From Fictibacillus fluitans (GTDB taxonomy: Bacteria > Bacillota > Bacilli > Bacillales > Fictibacillaceae), in NCBI RefSeq assembly GCF_030418125.1, contig NZ_JAUHTR010000011.1, forward strand, positions 60,830-124,829: a stretch of 64,000 bases of DNA, read 5' to 3'. Shown here piece by piece: positions 1 through 8,323 of the stretch. How positions within the stretch are numbered: the stretch's first letter is position 1; every line of letters starts with the position of its first letter. The notes below the pieces were generated by a model, which saw only the letters and a list, made by a program, of their open reading frames with translations, did no database searches and was not told the DNA's origin. The position numbers were made by a program, and so were the translations under genes.

Positions 1-1
1 C

Positions 2-505
2 TATTTGCGCCAGCCCTACCGTCTTTTTACACTTCATACCGACGGGACGTTTGTAGATGAAGCCACTGATTGGCTGTTAATGATGAAGATGAAGGAAGAG
101 CACGCGGTTGGCGGTGAATCGCGGCTGCTCCATCTGGATGATTGGAAGGAACTGGATAAGTTCTATAACCATCCCCTTGCCTCCCACCCGTTCACGTATA
201 AAGCTCCAGCGAGTAAAAACGTCAGCCAGCAGGTTCAAAGGAAAACATTCGTTAACCACAATAACAAACCTTGTATTTGTTTCATTGATCAATTTGCATA
301 TCCGGAAACCATTGATAAAGCGGCTTATCTGAAAGACCTCTCGGAATCCATGGAAAATGATCCGGGCTTAATTGAACTGAAGCTGCCGGTTGGTGATCTG
401 GTGGTCCTGAATAACCAATTCTGGCTGCATGGACGTGCAGCTTTTGAAAAGAACCCCAACCTGAACCGCGAATTGCTTCGTCAGCGTGGCCGTTTCCAGC
501 AGTAA
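2..505 (+). CDS. glaH: Glutarate 2-hydroxylase GlaH (CsiD family), 3' part only
   Basis: The reading frame is open from the left window edge, so the N-terminal half of this roughly 320-residue family is missing. CsiD/GlaH enzymes are cytosolic Fe(II)/2-oxoglutarate dioxygenases that hydroxylate glutarate to L-2-hydroxyglutarate in lysine/glutarate breakdown. Visible here are the metal-binding LHTDGT motif (His and Asp ligands) near base 35 and the distal His in WLHGRA near base 428. Family-typical blocks LLHLDDW, SKNVS and IDQFAYP lie between them, and the end reads ELLRQRGRF. The gene converges on cstA with a shared hairpin terminator. A metabolic partner such as an L-2-hydroxyglutarate oxidase (LhgO) would be expected upstream, outside the window. 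The family call is firm; the exact substrate is inferred from similarity. Confidence 0.88.
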   Translation, partial: YLRQPYRLFTLHTDGTFVDEATDWLLMMKMKEEHAVGGESRLLHLDDWKELDKFYNHPLASHPFTYKAPASKNVSQQVQRKTFVNHNNKPCICFIDQFAYPETIDKAAYLKDLSESMENDPGLIELKLPVGDLVVLNNQFWLHGRAAFEKNPNLNRELLRQRGRFQQ

Positions 506-510
506 GAATA

Positions 511-547
511 AAATCACCCGCCAGCACTTCGGCTGACGGGTGATTTT
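511..547. terminator. Bidirectional terminator between glaH and cstA
   Basis: A 14-bp hairpin stem (AAATCACCCG... / ...CGGGTGATTT) encloses a CACTTCGG-type loop with A and T runs on both sides. The single non-Watson-Crick position is a U-G wobble in the minus-strand transcript but C-A in the plus-strand one, so it should work a little better for cstA. Confidence 0.85.
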
Positions 548-565
548 CATTTTTGATATATTCGA

Positions 566-2008
566 TCAGGCTGTTGGTTTCAGTTCATCGTCAAGCGGAA
601 GGTTCTGGCTCAAGCCACGGCGAGCTGCGACAAAGAATACGGCAACGATCGCAACTGTAATAATGGCAGAGAAGATATAGGACACATTCACCGGCAAACC
701 GAATCCAATCGGTGCGTTTAAAATATAAGTGAAGGTGGCCATGGTCATAAATATGGCTGGAATGACAGCGATATAGTAATTTTTTCTGGCCAGGAACAAG
801 TACATGGCTCCGACCCATAGTGCAATGACCGCGGTGGACTGATTCGCCCAGGAGAAATATCTCCAAAGCAGCGTGAAGTCAACTCGTGTCAGCACAAAGG
901 AAATCACAAACAGTGGAATGGCAATCCAGATCCGGCTGGCGATTTTCTTTTGGGAAACCTTTATATAGTCGGCAATAATCATACGGGCGCTGCGGAAAGC
1001 GGTATCTCCCGAAGTTATAGGCAGGATGATTACTCCAAGAACAGCAAGTGTTCCTCCAATGGCTCCGAGCATGGAAGTGGACACTTCACTCACGACAGCG
1101 GCAGGACCACCGTTCGCAAGCACTTCATTTAATCCGGCAGATCCGTGGAACAAGCTCATAGCAGCCGCTGCCCAAATCATGGCGATAATTCCCTCTGCGA
1201 TCATCATGCCGTAGAAGATGCGGCGGCCTTGTTTTTCTGTCTGGGTCGTTCTGGAGATAATCGGTGTTTGCGTCGCATGAAAGCCTGAGAGTGCTCCGCA
1301 GGAAATCGTTAAGAACAAGAGCGGGAAAATCGGAGCCTTGTCCGGATGCATGTTCGCAAGGGAAATCTCCGGAATGGGCGCTCCTGTGAAGACGAGAGCG
1401 GCTCCGACACCAACCGCGCTGATGACGAGGAGTGCTCCGAAAATCGGATAGAACCGGCCGATGATTTTATCAATCGGAAGAATGGTAGCCAGCAAATAAT
1501 AAGCAAAAATAGCGGCTAAAATAATCGGCATGCTCAGCCAGCTGCTGGTCATATTGTGAAGCAGATCAGCAGGTGCTGTTACAAATACCGTACCTACGAG
1601 CACAAGCAGCAAAATGGAAAAGGCGTTCACGACATGCTTCATTACTTTTCCTAAAAATTTACCGGCAAGCTCAGGCAGGTGGGCTCCACGGTTGCGGATC
1701 GAAATCATACCGGTCAGATAGTCATGAACTGCGCCGGCAAAAATACAGCCAAGTACAATCCATAAAAAGGCTACAGGCCCGTAAAGGGCACCAAGAATCG
1801 GACCGAAAATGGGGCCAACCCCTGCAATATTCAATAATTGGATTAATGCATTTTTCTTTTCTCCCATTGGCAGGTAGTCGACACCATCAGCATGTGTATA
1901 GGCAGGTGTCTGACGTTCTGGGTTCACACCGAACGTTTTTTCAATATATTTACCGTACGTAAAATAACCGAGGACTAAAAGGACAATACTCACAAGAAAC
2001 GTAATCAA
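566..2008 (-). CDS. cstA: CstA-family carbon-starvation transporter (probable pyruvate/peptide permease)
   Basis: A polytopic membrane protein of 480 residues with many hydrophobic helices. It matches the CstA core (FGPILGALYGPVAF, GAVHDYLTGM, CGALSGFHATQTP) and is shorter than the roughly 600-700-residue CstA of B. subtilis or E. coli, as in the compact CstA form of many Bacillaceae. Family members are induced on carbon starvation; E. coli BtsT and CstA import pyruvate with protons. The start is a TTG at 2008 preceded by GAGGAGG at good spacing. The upstream region carries a perfect cre box, which points to CcpA repression. The gene lies directly downstream of, and in the same direction as, a LytS/LytT-type pair, a layout like BtsSR/BtsT and LytST/PftAB. 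Pyruvate as substrate is an inference from this context. Confidence 0.9.
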   Translation of the reverse strand: MITFLVSIVLLVLGYFTYGKYIEKTFGVNPERQTPAYTHADGVDYLPMGEKKNALIQLLNIAGVGPIFGPILGALYGPVAFLWIVLGCIFAGAVHDYLTGMISIRNRGAHLPELAGKFLGKVMKHVVNAFSILLLVLVGTVFVTAPADLLHNMTSSWLSMPIILAAIFAYYLLATILPIDKIIGRFYPIFGALLVISAVGVGAALVFTGAPIPEISLANMHPDKAPIFPLLFLTISCGALSGFHATQTPIISRTTQTEKQGRRIFYGMMIAEGIIAMIWAAAAMSLFHGSAGLNEVLANGGPAAVVSEVSTSMLGAIGGTLAVLGVIILPITSGDTAFRSARMIIADYIKVSQKKIASRIWIAIPLFVISFVLTRVDFTLLWRYFSWANQSTAVIALWVGAMYLFLARKNYYIAVIPAIFMTMATFTYILNAPIGFGLPVNVSYIFSAIITVAIVAVFFVAARRGLSQNLPLDDELKPTA

Positions 2009-2028
2009 TGCAGATTCCTCCTCTATCT

Positions 2029-2043
2029 TTGTAATCGCTTACA
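2029..2043. promoter_or_regulatory. cre box (CcpA operator) upstream of cstA
   Basis: TTGTAATCGCTTACA fits every fixed position of the Bacillus cre consensus WTGNAANCGNWNNCW. It lies about 20 bp upstream of the cstA start, so CcpA would block transcription when preferred sugars are present. A weaker cre-like core (GAACGCTTTCA) lies about 25 bp further upstream. Confidence 0.75.
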
Positions 2044-2143
2044 ACTATCATATGAGGAGAACGCTTTCATATGTCGGATTCATGTCTAACATGTCGAATT
2101 TTCGGCCTAACATGCAAAAAAACCGCCCTTAAAAAAGAACGGT

Positions 2144-2878
2144 TTACAACTCAAGCTGTTTTCTTAGCTCTTTCACATAGTTGCGGCTCACGGAGAGCTT
2201 GTCTTTGCTGCCTCTGAGCTCCAGCTCATAGGCGCCATTGAACCAGGGGATCAAACGGGCCACATAATCAAGATTTACCAGATAGCTCTTATGAATACGG
2301 AAGAACGGAAATTCTCTCAGGCGTTCTTCCACTTCTTTTAATGCCCATTTTGTTTCGTAAACATGATCTTTTCCGACAATCTTGGTTAGCCGGTCATCCC
2401 GATATACGTACAGGATATTCGCGGGGTCGAGATAATGGATTTCTTCATCTTTCTCAACAGCCAGCTTGGAAGGTTTCGATTCACGTGAAGGGATTGGTTC
2501 TGTTGGCATTAGCTTTTTCTCCAAGCGGGCGATGGCATCGCCGAGCTGTTCTTCTTCAAATGGTTTTAGCAAATAGTCAACAGCTTCATGTCGAAAAGCT
2601 TCCACCGCAAAATCAGGATAAGCGGTGCCAAAAACGATGGCAGGCACCTTTTTTAATTCCTGAAGAGATCGGGCAACCTGCATGCCATCCATTCTTGGCA
2701 TTTCCACATCCAAGAAGATCACATCGGGCTGCAGCTGGATCGCTTTCATGAGGGCTTCATCTCCGGAATCGGCTTCTCCAACAATGTCTATCGATTCATA
2801 GGCTTTGAGTAAATAGATCAGCTCTTCCCGGCTGAAGCGTTCATCATCTACAATCAGCGCTTTTATAGGACCCTTCAT
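2144..2878 (-). CDS. lytT: LytTR-family response regulator
   Basis: 244 residues. The N-terminal receiver domain (about 1-120) has the acidic pocket (VDDE), the phospho-acceptor Asp in FLDVEMP and the conserved Lys in LLKPFE. The C-terminal LytTR DNA-binding domain (about 140-240) contains the FFRIHKSYLVNLDYV block. It overlaps the upstream kinase gene by 4 bp (ATGA), indicating translational coupling. In B. subtilis the paralogous LytT activates the pyruvate transporter pftAB; here the neighbouring target would be cstA. Family call certain, target inferred. Confidence 0.9.
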   Translation of the reverse strand: MKGPIKALIVDDERFSREELIYLLKAYESIDIVGEADSGDEALMKAIQLQPDVIFLDVEMPRMDGMQVARSLQELKKVPAIVFGTAYPDFAVEAFRHEAVDYLLKPFEEEQLGDAIARLEKKLMPTEPIPSRESKPSKLAVEKDEEIHYLDPANILYVYRDDRLTKIVGKDHVYETKWALKEVEERLREFPFFRIHKSYLVNLDYVARLIPWFNGAYELELRGSKDKLSVSRNYVKELRKQLEL

Positions 2879-4617
2879 GCAGTTGTCTCCTCTCTTTTCG
2901 GGATAAGAAATGAAATGGTCGTGCCTTTATCAGGCGAACTTTCGATGTGGAGTTTCGATTTCCCTCCATGCATATGTTCTAACCGTTTATTTACGTTCAT
3001 AAGGCCAAGCCCGGTTCCTTTATCTGAGGGAACCTCATTTTCACCAAGAGTGGCCAATCGTTCGGGTGTGATTCCACTGCCATTATCTTTGACCGTGATC
3101 TTTACCATCTCACCCAAATCCCGTATTAGGACCCTGATTTCACAGTCCGCTTCCTGATCCTTGATTCCATGCTTAATACAATTCTCTACAATCGGCTGCA
3201 GAGTTAGGGGAGCGATTTTCACAGAAAGTGCAGAGTCATCAATCACATAGTTTACCTTTAATTTATCCACAAAACGTGTTTCTTCAATCAGCAGGTAGGC
3301 TTGGACATGCTTCAATTCCTCATTCAGTGAAGTCCACGTTTTCGTTGTTGCGCCAAGGTTTTGCCGGAAAAACTTTGATAAAGCAATGAGGAGAGAGCGG
3401 GCCCGCTGCGGTTCTGTACGTGTCAGGGAAACGATGACATTCAGAGAATTGAACAAAAAATGCGGATTAACTTGCGCCTGCAGTACTTTTACCTCGGCTT
3501 CCCTTGCCAGTTCCTGCGCTTTTTCCGCTTCCGCTATTTCAAGCTGCTGACCCAGCAGAGCACTAAGACCCTGTATGAGCTCAAGAAGGACGTTGGATAC
3601 TTCCTTTTCTGACTGTACATAAAACTTAAGGGTTCCCACCACTTCCTGCCTTCTTTTTAACGGGGCGATTACTGCTGCTCCAAGAGGACAGTTGGGCTGG
3701 CTGCAATTGATGTCGTCATGTTTGGCGACAATCAGTTTGCCTTGTTGGATGACTTCCCTGGTGGCGTGAGTCTGAATGCTTTCTCCCGGTTGGTGATGGT
3801 CATCTGCCTGTCCGACATGAGCGAGAATTTTTTCTTTATCGGTCATGGAAATAGCGCTTACGTCTACTTCATCATAAATAATCTGGCAGGTTCTTTGCGC
3901 AGAGTCTGTTGTCAATCCTTTTCTTAAGTAAGCAATGGTCGACTCTGCGAGCTTTAACGCTTTCTGTGCATAAAGCGCACCTGTTTTTTCTTCTTCGTTT
4001 AAAACGTTTCTGATGATCAGCAAAAAAAGAGCAGAGCCTACGCCATTTGCGACAATCATCGGTAAGCCGATTTCCTGGACCAGTTCCCAGGCACGGGAAA
4101 AGGGTCTGGAGATCACTAAGATAATGGCCATCTGAACCATTTCAGCAAGCCCACCGATCAACAAAGCTGTCTTCAGCTTGAGCGGCTTGTCTTTTTTATG
4201 AAAAAACCCCGCAAGAACACCGGCGACAACGGCAGAGATGCCACAAGCAAATCCGGTGAATCCCCCAAGCGAAAAACGATGGAGACCGGCGATAAGTCCG
4301 GCACCGATTCCGATCCTGTAACCGCCCAATAAGCCTGCAGCGACAATCCCTATAACTCTTGAATTGGCAATGGCTTCGGTATCACCGACACCGAGTGCCC
4401 ATCTTCCGTATTCCAAAGAGGATGTATCATACGTAAGCCCGGTGTATGTTCCGATAATGCCGAACAGCCCAAAGAACATTACTGCCATCACTTGCTGCTG
4501 GAGGTTCAGGGTCTTCCGGTCAATCAGTTGCCGAAAAAAACGAAACCGTGTGATGATGAAAGCAACCGTCACGATGATGCCAAGCCGCTCGAGCATGGGA
4601 AGAAATAATTCGAACAT
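2875..4617 (-). CDS. lytS: LytS-type sensor histidine kinase
   Basis: 580 residues: five to six N-terminal membrane helices of the 5TM-LYT sensor type (about 5-205), a GAF-like domain (about 220-350), a His_kinase domain with the phospho-acceptor in NPHFLFNSLNV (about 385), and an HATPase_c domain with NGSGI and GTGLGLMNV boxes. LytS/BtsS/YpdA family kinases sense extracellular pyruvate in several bacteria. ATG start with GAAAGGA upstream; a promoter with a cre-like box precedes it. Forms an operon with the response regulator. Confidence 0.92.
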   Translation of the reverse strand: MFELFLPMLERLGIIVTVAFIITRFRFFRQLIDRKTLNLQQQVMAVMFFGLFGIIGTYTGLTYDTSSLEYGRWALGVGDTEAIANSRVIGIVAAGLLGGYRIGIGAGLIAGLHRFSLGGFTGFACGISAVVAGVLAGFFHKKDKPLKLKTALLIGGLAEMVQMAIILVISRPFSRAWELVQEIGLPMIVANGVGSALFLLIIRNVLNEEEKTGALYAQKALKLAESTIAYLRKGLTTDSAQRTCQIIYDEVDVSAISMTDKEKILAHVGQADDHHQPGESIQTHATREVIQQGKLIVAKHDDINCSQPNCPLGAAVIAPLKRRQEVVGTLKFYVQSEKEVSNVLLELIQGLSALLGQQLEIAEAEKAQELAREAEVKVLQAQVNPHFLFNSLNVIVSLTRTEPQRARSLLIALSKFFRQNLGATTKTWTSLNEELKHVQAYLLIEETRFVDKLKVNYVIDDSALSVKIAPLTLQPIVENCIKHGIKDQEADCEIRVLIRDLGEMVKITVKDNGSGITPERLATLGENEVPSDKGTGLGLMNVNKRLEHMHGGKSKLHIESSPDKGTTISFLIPKREETTA

Positions 4618-4634
4618 CGTACTGTTCCTTTCTT

Positions 4635-4679
4635 CAATCTATTTGTTTCTATTGTAGCATTTTTCTGAAAGCGTTTATT
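4635..4679 (-). promoter_or_regulatory. Extended -10 promoter with cre-like box for lytST
   Basis: On the minus strand an extended -10 (TGCTACAAT) lies about 35 bp upstream of the kinase start. No good -35 is visible. The sequence TGAAAGCGTTTATT (4666-4679, plus strand) differs from the 14-base cre consensus TGWAARCGYTWNCW at one position and falls in the -35/spacer region, which fits CcpA repression. Confidence 0.5.
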
Positions 4680-4911
4680 CATGATGGGTTTTCGCTTTAT
4701 TAGCTAAAGACAAATAATACAGAATCAATATATTGGAGATCGTTAAATAAGAAATAATGGATTGGTACTCACCTGATTTTTACAGGTGTACAAGCACAAT
4801 TTAATACACCTACGGCAACGGCGCGTCAGATGATGAAAAAACGGAACTGGCGTTATTCTTGCCCTTACATCTCAAGCGTCCGTCAAAACATGATCTGATG
4901 CAGGCGGTTTC

Positions 4912-5397
4912 TTAACCTTCTCTTAACTCACGAATCCTTTCAACAATCGAGCGGCGTTCCGTGCCTTCAAAAACAAAAAACTGAGGAGCGGCAGGAAGAT
5001 CGAATTTCAAATGAGAATGAGATAATTCAAAGAGCAGGGTGCCGATCTTTTCACTTCTTTCATTTTTCACCACAATCCAAAATACCCTGATCTCGTGCTG
5101 GGGCGTACCCCATTTTGCTTTTTCAAGTGAGTTGCTGAAATGCAGACAGTCAGCGATCACAAAATCACCTTCTTTTTTCTCCTCTGCTGTCGTAAAACCA
5201 CAACGTTGAAACTCCTTCCATAGGGGAGGTATAAGCTTATCCAGATACATACCGTATGTGGCGTCCTCGTATTCAGGAAATAGCCTGATGAGCTCCTCTT
5301 TATTTTCATCAAGAACGGATCTCCAGTTTCCATGAAGATACTCACATGCCACCCTGCCTAATTCATGAATGGTCATTTCTGATTTTACTTTCTTCAT
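4912..5397 (-). CDS. Uncharacterised cytosolic protein
   Basis: 161 residues, soluble, mixed charge, no signal peptide or membrane segment, no motif I recognise. The N-terminal half is helical and the C-terminal half looks strand-rich (EIRVFWIVV, GTLLFELSHSHLKFDL). The start is well supported by GGAGGAATTTAA before the ATG. It stands alone, divergent from the double-MerR regulator. The 230 bp on its 3' side (4680-4911) hold no convincing gene. Confidence 0.6.
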   Translation of the reverse strand: MKKVKSEMTIHELGRVACEYLHGNWRSVLDENKEELIRLFPEYEDATYGMYLDKLIPPLWKEFQRCGFTTAEEKKEGDFVIADCLHFSNSLEKAKWGTPQHEIRVFWIVVKNERSEKIGTLLFELSHSHLKFDLPAAPQFFVFEGTERRSIVERIRELREG

Positions 5398-5552
5398 TTA
5401 AATTCCTCCGTAAACATTTTTCAGATTACAGTTTCATGGTATAACATTAAAGCCAATTGTAAGGTTTTAAAAAGGATGTGCCATTGTATCAGGTAATCAT
5501 GGGTATAAAGTTTATAATAGAATTACGATTAAACTGGATTAAAGGGGGAAGA

Positions 5553-6251
5553 ATGGGACATTTACGGCCTGTTGACATAGCGAGACAGCTCAAGATAAGC
5601 ACAAGTACGATACGGGGATATGAAGAGAGGGGATTCGTTCCTCCCACTGAACGAACGGAAAGCGGCTACCGGGTCTATACAGAAGAACATGTAGCCTATT
5701 TTGAATGTATTGTTGCCATGTCTCCCGCTTTTGGAATGGATCTGACGAGACGGGTTCTATTGGATATTCAAAAGAAAGATATACATGGAGCTCTCTGGAG
5801 AGTGAATAAGGCACAGGTGGAGAATCACCATGTAAAAACAACGTTAGAACAGATCGGTTCTCTCCTAATAGATATACAAGATCGATCCACCGTGGATCGG
5901 ACATTCAGGGTTGGGGAAGTTGCCGAAAAGACAGGAGTATCGAATTCTACGCTGAGGTATTGGGAAACAGAAGGCTATATTTCCTCGGCGAGGGGGGAAG
6001 AAAACAACTATCGATATTTTGACCTCTTCCAATATAGTAAAATTCTGCTCATGAAGGCCATCCAAAATGGGGTGTATTCGGAAGAGACTATTAAAATAAA
6101 AAGGGCTATAAAAGAGTTAAGAGAGAAGGACCCGCAGGGTGTAAAAGAAATTATACAAGACATAGAACAGTTCCTGAACCATACGAATCTGCTGCAGCTG
6201 CAGGGTCTTTCCTGCCTTCATCAATTATGTAAAAACCTTAAACTCTATTAG
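5553..6251 (+). CDS. Transcription regulator with two MerR-type HTH domains
   Basis: 232 residues from the ATG at 5553, chosen because AAAGGGGGAAG precedes it; an in-frame ATG at 5478 has no ribosome site. It holds two MerR winged helices in one chain: residues about 5-70 (DIARQLKISTSTIRGYEERG...GYRVYTEE) and about 118-185 (VGEVAEKTGVSNSTLRYWET...NYRYFDLF). A short helical linker separates them. Ordinary MerR proteins have one HTH and dimerise through a C-terminal helix, so this could bind DNA as an internal pseudo-dimer. There is no obvious effector domain or metal-binding Cys pair. The target is unknown; the neighbours are sporulation genes. Confidence 0.8.
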   Translation: MGHLRPVDIARQLKISTSTIRGYEERGFVPPTERTESGYRVYTEEHVAYFECIVAMSPAFGMDLTRRVLLDIQKKDIHGALWRVNKAQVENHHVKTTLEQIGSLLIDIQDRSTVDRTFRVGEVAEKTGVSNSTLRYWETEGYISSARGEENNYRYFDLFQYSKILLMKAIQNGVYSEETIKIKRAIKELREKDPQGVKEIIQDIEQFLNHTNLLQLQGLSCLHQLCKNLKLY

Positions 6252-6265
6252 ACAATAGGCTGAAA

Positions 6266-6295
6266 GCTGCCAAAATGTACTTGGCGGCTTTAAAT
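6266..6295 (+). terminator. Terminator of the double-MerR gene
   Basis: Hairpin GCTGCCAA / TTGGCGGC (one wobble), 7-nt loop, followed by a T-rich stretch. Confidence 0.7.
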
Positions 6296-6314
6296 TTGTA
6301 CTCCATAATCCCAC

Positions 6315-6342
6315 ACCATTGCTAGATTTGTTTCATAGATTA
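6315..6342 (+). promoter_or_regulatory. SigK-type (late mother-cell) promoter
   Basis: ACC at 6315-6317, a 16-bp spacer, then CATAGATTA at 6334-6342, matching the SigK consensus AC(16-17)CATANNNTA. Same spacing and elements as the promoter in front of cotQ 430 bp away. Confidence 0.6.
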
Positions 6343-6349
6343 ATAGCAG

Positions 6350-6383
6350 GACCAATCAAGGAACACCCCTCCTGTGATTGGTC
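6350..6383 (+). other. Stem-loop in the 5' leader of the Ala-rich gene
   Basis: Perfect 9-bp inverted repeat GACCAATCA / TGATTGGTC enclosing 16 nt, with a further AGGA/TCCT pairing inside. It begins just after the expected SigK transcription start and ends about 40 nt before the start codon, with no U tract, so it is more likely an mRNA-stabilising 5' hairpin than a terminator. Confidence 0.55.
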
Positions 6384-6424
6384 TCAAACTATTGATTCAA
6401 CTAGTTAATGGAGGTTGGGGAATT

Positions 6425-6652
6425 ATGGGTGGAAGAAGAATGGTTCCTTCAAGACAAAACGGCTGGGTAGCTGGTGCAATGGATGATAATGCAGCTTTAG
6501 AGAGAAAATTAAGAGCAGCACAAAACCGGGCAGCCTTGGCTGAACTGGAAAGAGCTCGCGCAGAAGCTGAAAAGGCAGCTGCAGAAGCAGCAGCCGAAGA
6601 AGCAAAAGCTGCTTTTTGTAAATGCATCTGCAAAAAGAAGAAGAAGCATTAA
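6425..6652 (+). CDS. Small Ala/Glu-rich helical protein with Cys/Lys tail, probable spore protein
   Basis: 75 residues from the ATG at 6425 (GGAGGTTGGGG upstream). After a short basic N-terminus (MGGRRMVPSRQNGW) comes one long helix of A/E/R residues (about 20-62), then a C-terminal CKCICKKKKKH tail. No family recognised. The SigK-like promoter, the 5' hairpin and the adjacent cotQ suggest a mother-cell spore-coat or crust component; the Cys and Lys tail would suit cross-linking. This role is inference from context. Confidence 0.65.
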   Translation: MGGRRMVPSRQNGWVAGAMDDNAALERKLRAAQNRAALAELERARAEAEKAAAEAAAEEAKAAFCKCICKKKKKH

Positions 6653-6677
6653 GAAAGCAGCTGCAGCTGCAATAGAT

Positions 6678-6704
6678 AAAAAAGGGCAGAAATGCTCCTT
6701 TTTT
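6678..6704 (+). terminator. Terminator of the Ala-rich gene
   Basis: AAAAAAGGGCA / TGCTCCTTTTTT hairpin with a GAAA loop and a terminal T run. Confidence 0.8.
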
Positions 6705-6742
6705 ACATATCTTGCATCACGAATATGGTTATTTGATTCATA

Positions 6743-6770
6743 ACCGACTTGTCTCACCCCTCATACAATA
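6743..6770 (+). promoter_or_regulatory. SigK-type promoter of cotQ
   Basis: ACC at 6743-6745, 16-bp spacer, CATACAATA at 6762-6770: a full match to the SigK -10 CATANNNTA. It lies about 38 bp upstream of the cotQ start. Confidence 0.65.
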
Positions 6771-6808
6771 GATAAACGACTACAAATCTGTTTATTAGGA
6801 GTGAATTC

Positions 6809-8158
6809 ATGGGATATGCACGGTTAACCGGACGGGTGATCTTCAAGGGGGACCCCGGCTATGCAGAAGCCATTAAGAACTGGAACCCTTATGTTGATAC
6901 GTATCCGCTGGTTTTTGTTTTTGCGCAAAATTCACGTGATGTAAGCAACGGTATTAAATGGGCCAGGCAGCATAATGTGCCGATCCGGGTCAGAAGCGGG
7001 CGTCATGCACTTGATAAGAACCTCAACGTGGTTAAGGGAGGAATTGTTATCGATGTGAGTGACATGCAGAAAGTACACCTGGATAAAGAAAATGCCATCG
7101 CAACGGTCCAGACAGGCATTCACGTCGGGCCGCTTGTAAAAGGCTTGGCACGACAAGGCTTTATGGCTCCGTTTGGAGACAGTCCGACAGTTGGTATTGG
7201 CGGAATTACAATGGGTGGCGGATTTGGCGTGGTTTCCCGGTCCATTGGTCTTGTAAGTGATAATTTAATGGGTCTGAAAACGGTAGATGCACAAGGCCGG
7301 ATCATTCGGGCCAACCATTGCCGTCATGAGGATTTGCTATGGGCGTCCAGAGGGGGCGGAGGCGGTAACTTTGGATACAATACCGAATACACCTTCAAGG
7401 TTCACCGTGCCCCCAAGACAGCAACCGTCTTTAACATCATTTGGCCGTGGGAGCAGCTGGAAATAGTATTTAAAGCCTGGCAGCGTTGGGCTCCGTTTGT
7501 AGATGAACGACTGGGCTGCTATCTGGAGGCCGCCAGCAAAATAAACGGTCTGCTTCATGTGGAAGGAATTTTTCTCGGTTCAAAATCCGAGGCGATCAAA
7601 TTATTAGAACCGCTAATCAGTGTGGGTACGCCAATTCAAACCGTAATCGAATCAGTGCCCTATCCAGATGCGATTGACTTCCTGGACCCGGACGAACCTA
7701 TTCCTGGCCGGTCCGATCAAAGTGTAAAATTCTCGTCCGCATGGGCATGTCACCTCTGGCCCGATGAACCGATTAAAGTGATGAAGAAGTTTTTGGAAGA
7801 AGCGACTGGAACAGAAGCCAACTTCTTCTTCTTTAACTGGGGAGGCAAGCTAAGCAGAGTACCGAAAAATGCAACGGCCTTCTATTGGCGCGATCCATTG
7901 TTCTATACAGAGTGGACGTCCAGCTGGACCGATAAAGCAGATGAAGCCAGAAATGTGGCATCTGTGGAAGCCGTACGCAGGATGTTAAACCCTTATACAA
8001 AAGGTTCCTATGTTAATGTTCCGGATGAATTTATCCGAAACTATGGAAAAGAGTACTGGGGCTCGAACTTTAAAAGACTCCGGGAAGTAAAGACAAAGTA
8101 TGACCCCGAGAACTTCTTCCATTTCCCGCAGAGCATCCCGCCTTTTCCAAATTGTTAA
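6809..8158 (+). CDS. cotQ: FAD-linked oxidase, CotQ/YvdP-like spore-coat protein
   Basis: 449 residues. N-terminal FAD_binding_4 domain (about 35-175) with the RSGRHALDKN block, whose His is the usual covalent FAD attachment site, and the glycine-rich GGITMGGGFGVVSRSIG loop. C-terminal berberine-bridge (BBE) domain with FKRLREVKTKYDPENFF. Length and sequence follow B. subtilis YvdP (CotQ), an outer spore-coat protein with an oxidoreductase fold. RBS AGGAG upstream. The SigK-like promoter in front supports late mother-cell expression. Its substrate is unknown. Alternative: a YgaK-like paralogue. Confidence 0.85.
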   Translation: MGYARLTGRVIFKGDPGYAEAIKNWNPYVDTYPLVFVFAQNSRDVSNGIKWARQHNVPIRVRSGRHALDKNLNVVKGGIVIDVSDMQKVHLDKENAIATVQTGIHVGPLVKGLARQGFMAPFGDSPTVGIGGITMGGGFGVVSRSIGLVSDNLMGLKTVDAQGRIIRANHCRHEDLLWASRGGGGGNFGYNTEYTFKVHRAPKTATVFNIIWPWEQLEIVFKAWQRWAPFVDERLGCYLEAASKINGLLHVEGIFLGSKSEAIKLLEPLISVGTPIQTVIESVPYPDAIDFLDPDEPIPGRSDQSVKFSSAWACHLWPDEPIKVMKKFLEEATGTEANFFFFNWGGKLSRVPKNATAFYWRDPLFYTEWTSSWTDKADEARNVASVEAVRRMLNPYTKGSYVNVPDEFIRNYGKEYWGSNFKRLREVKTKYDPENFFHFPQSIPPFPNC

Positions 8159-8175
8159 CAATTAAATAGATTAGT

Positions 8176-8205
8176 GCCGCCAATATATCGTTGGCGGCTT
8201 TTTAT
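8176..8205 (+). terminator. Terminator of cotQ
   Basis: GCCGCCAA / TTGGCGGC perfect 8-bp stem, 7-nt loop, then TTTTTATTT. Confidence 0.85.
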
Positions 8206-8323
8206 TTATCCTTTTCAGGAAAATATAGAGAAGTCATGGGTAACTGTTGGTAATGTGTATTTATAATGGTATGATGTTTTGTAAACAGTTAAAAGTATAG
8301 GCGACAAGTTAAGGTGGAATGAT

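Noticed and set aside
4680..4911. A decayed gene between lytS and the 161-residue gene
   Set aside because: Short plus-strand frames (for example starting MMKKRNWRY) have no ribosome site and no recognisable family; nothing supports a pseudogene.
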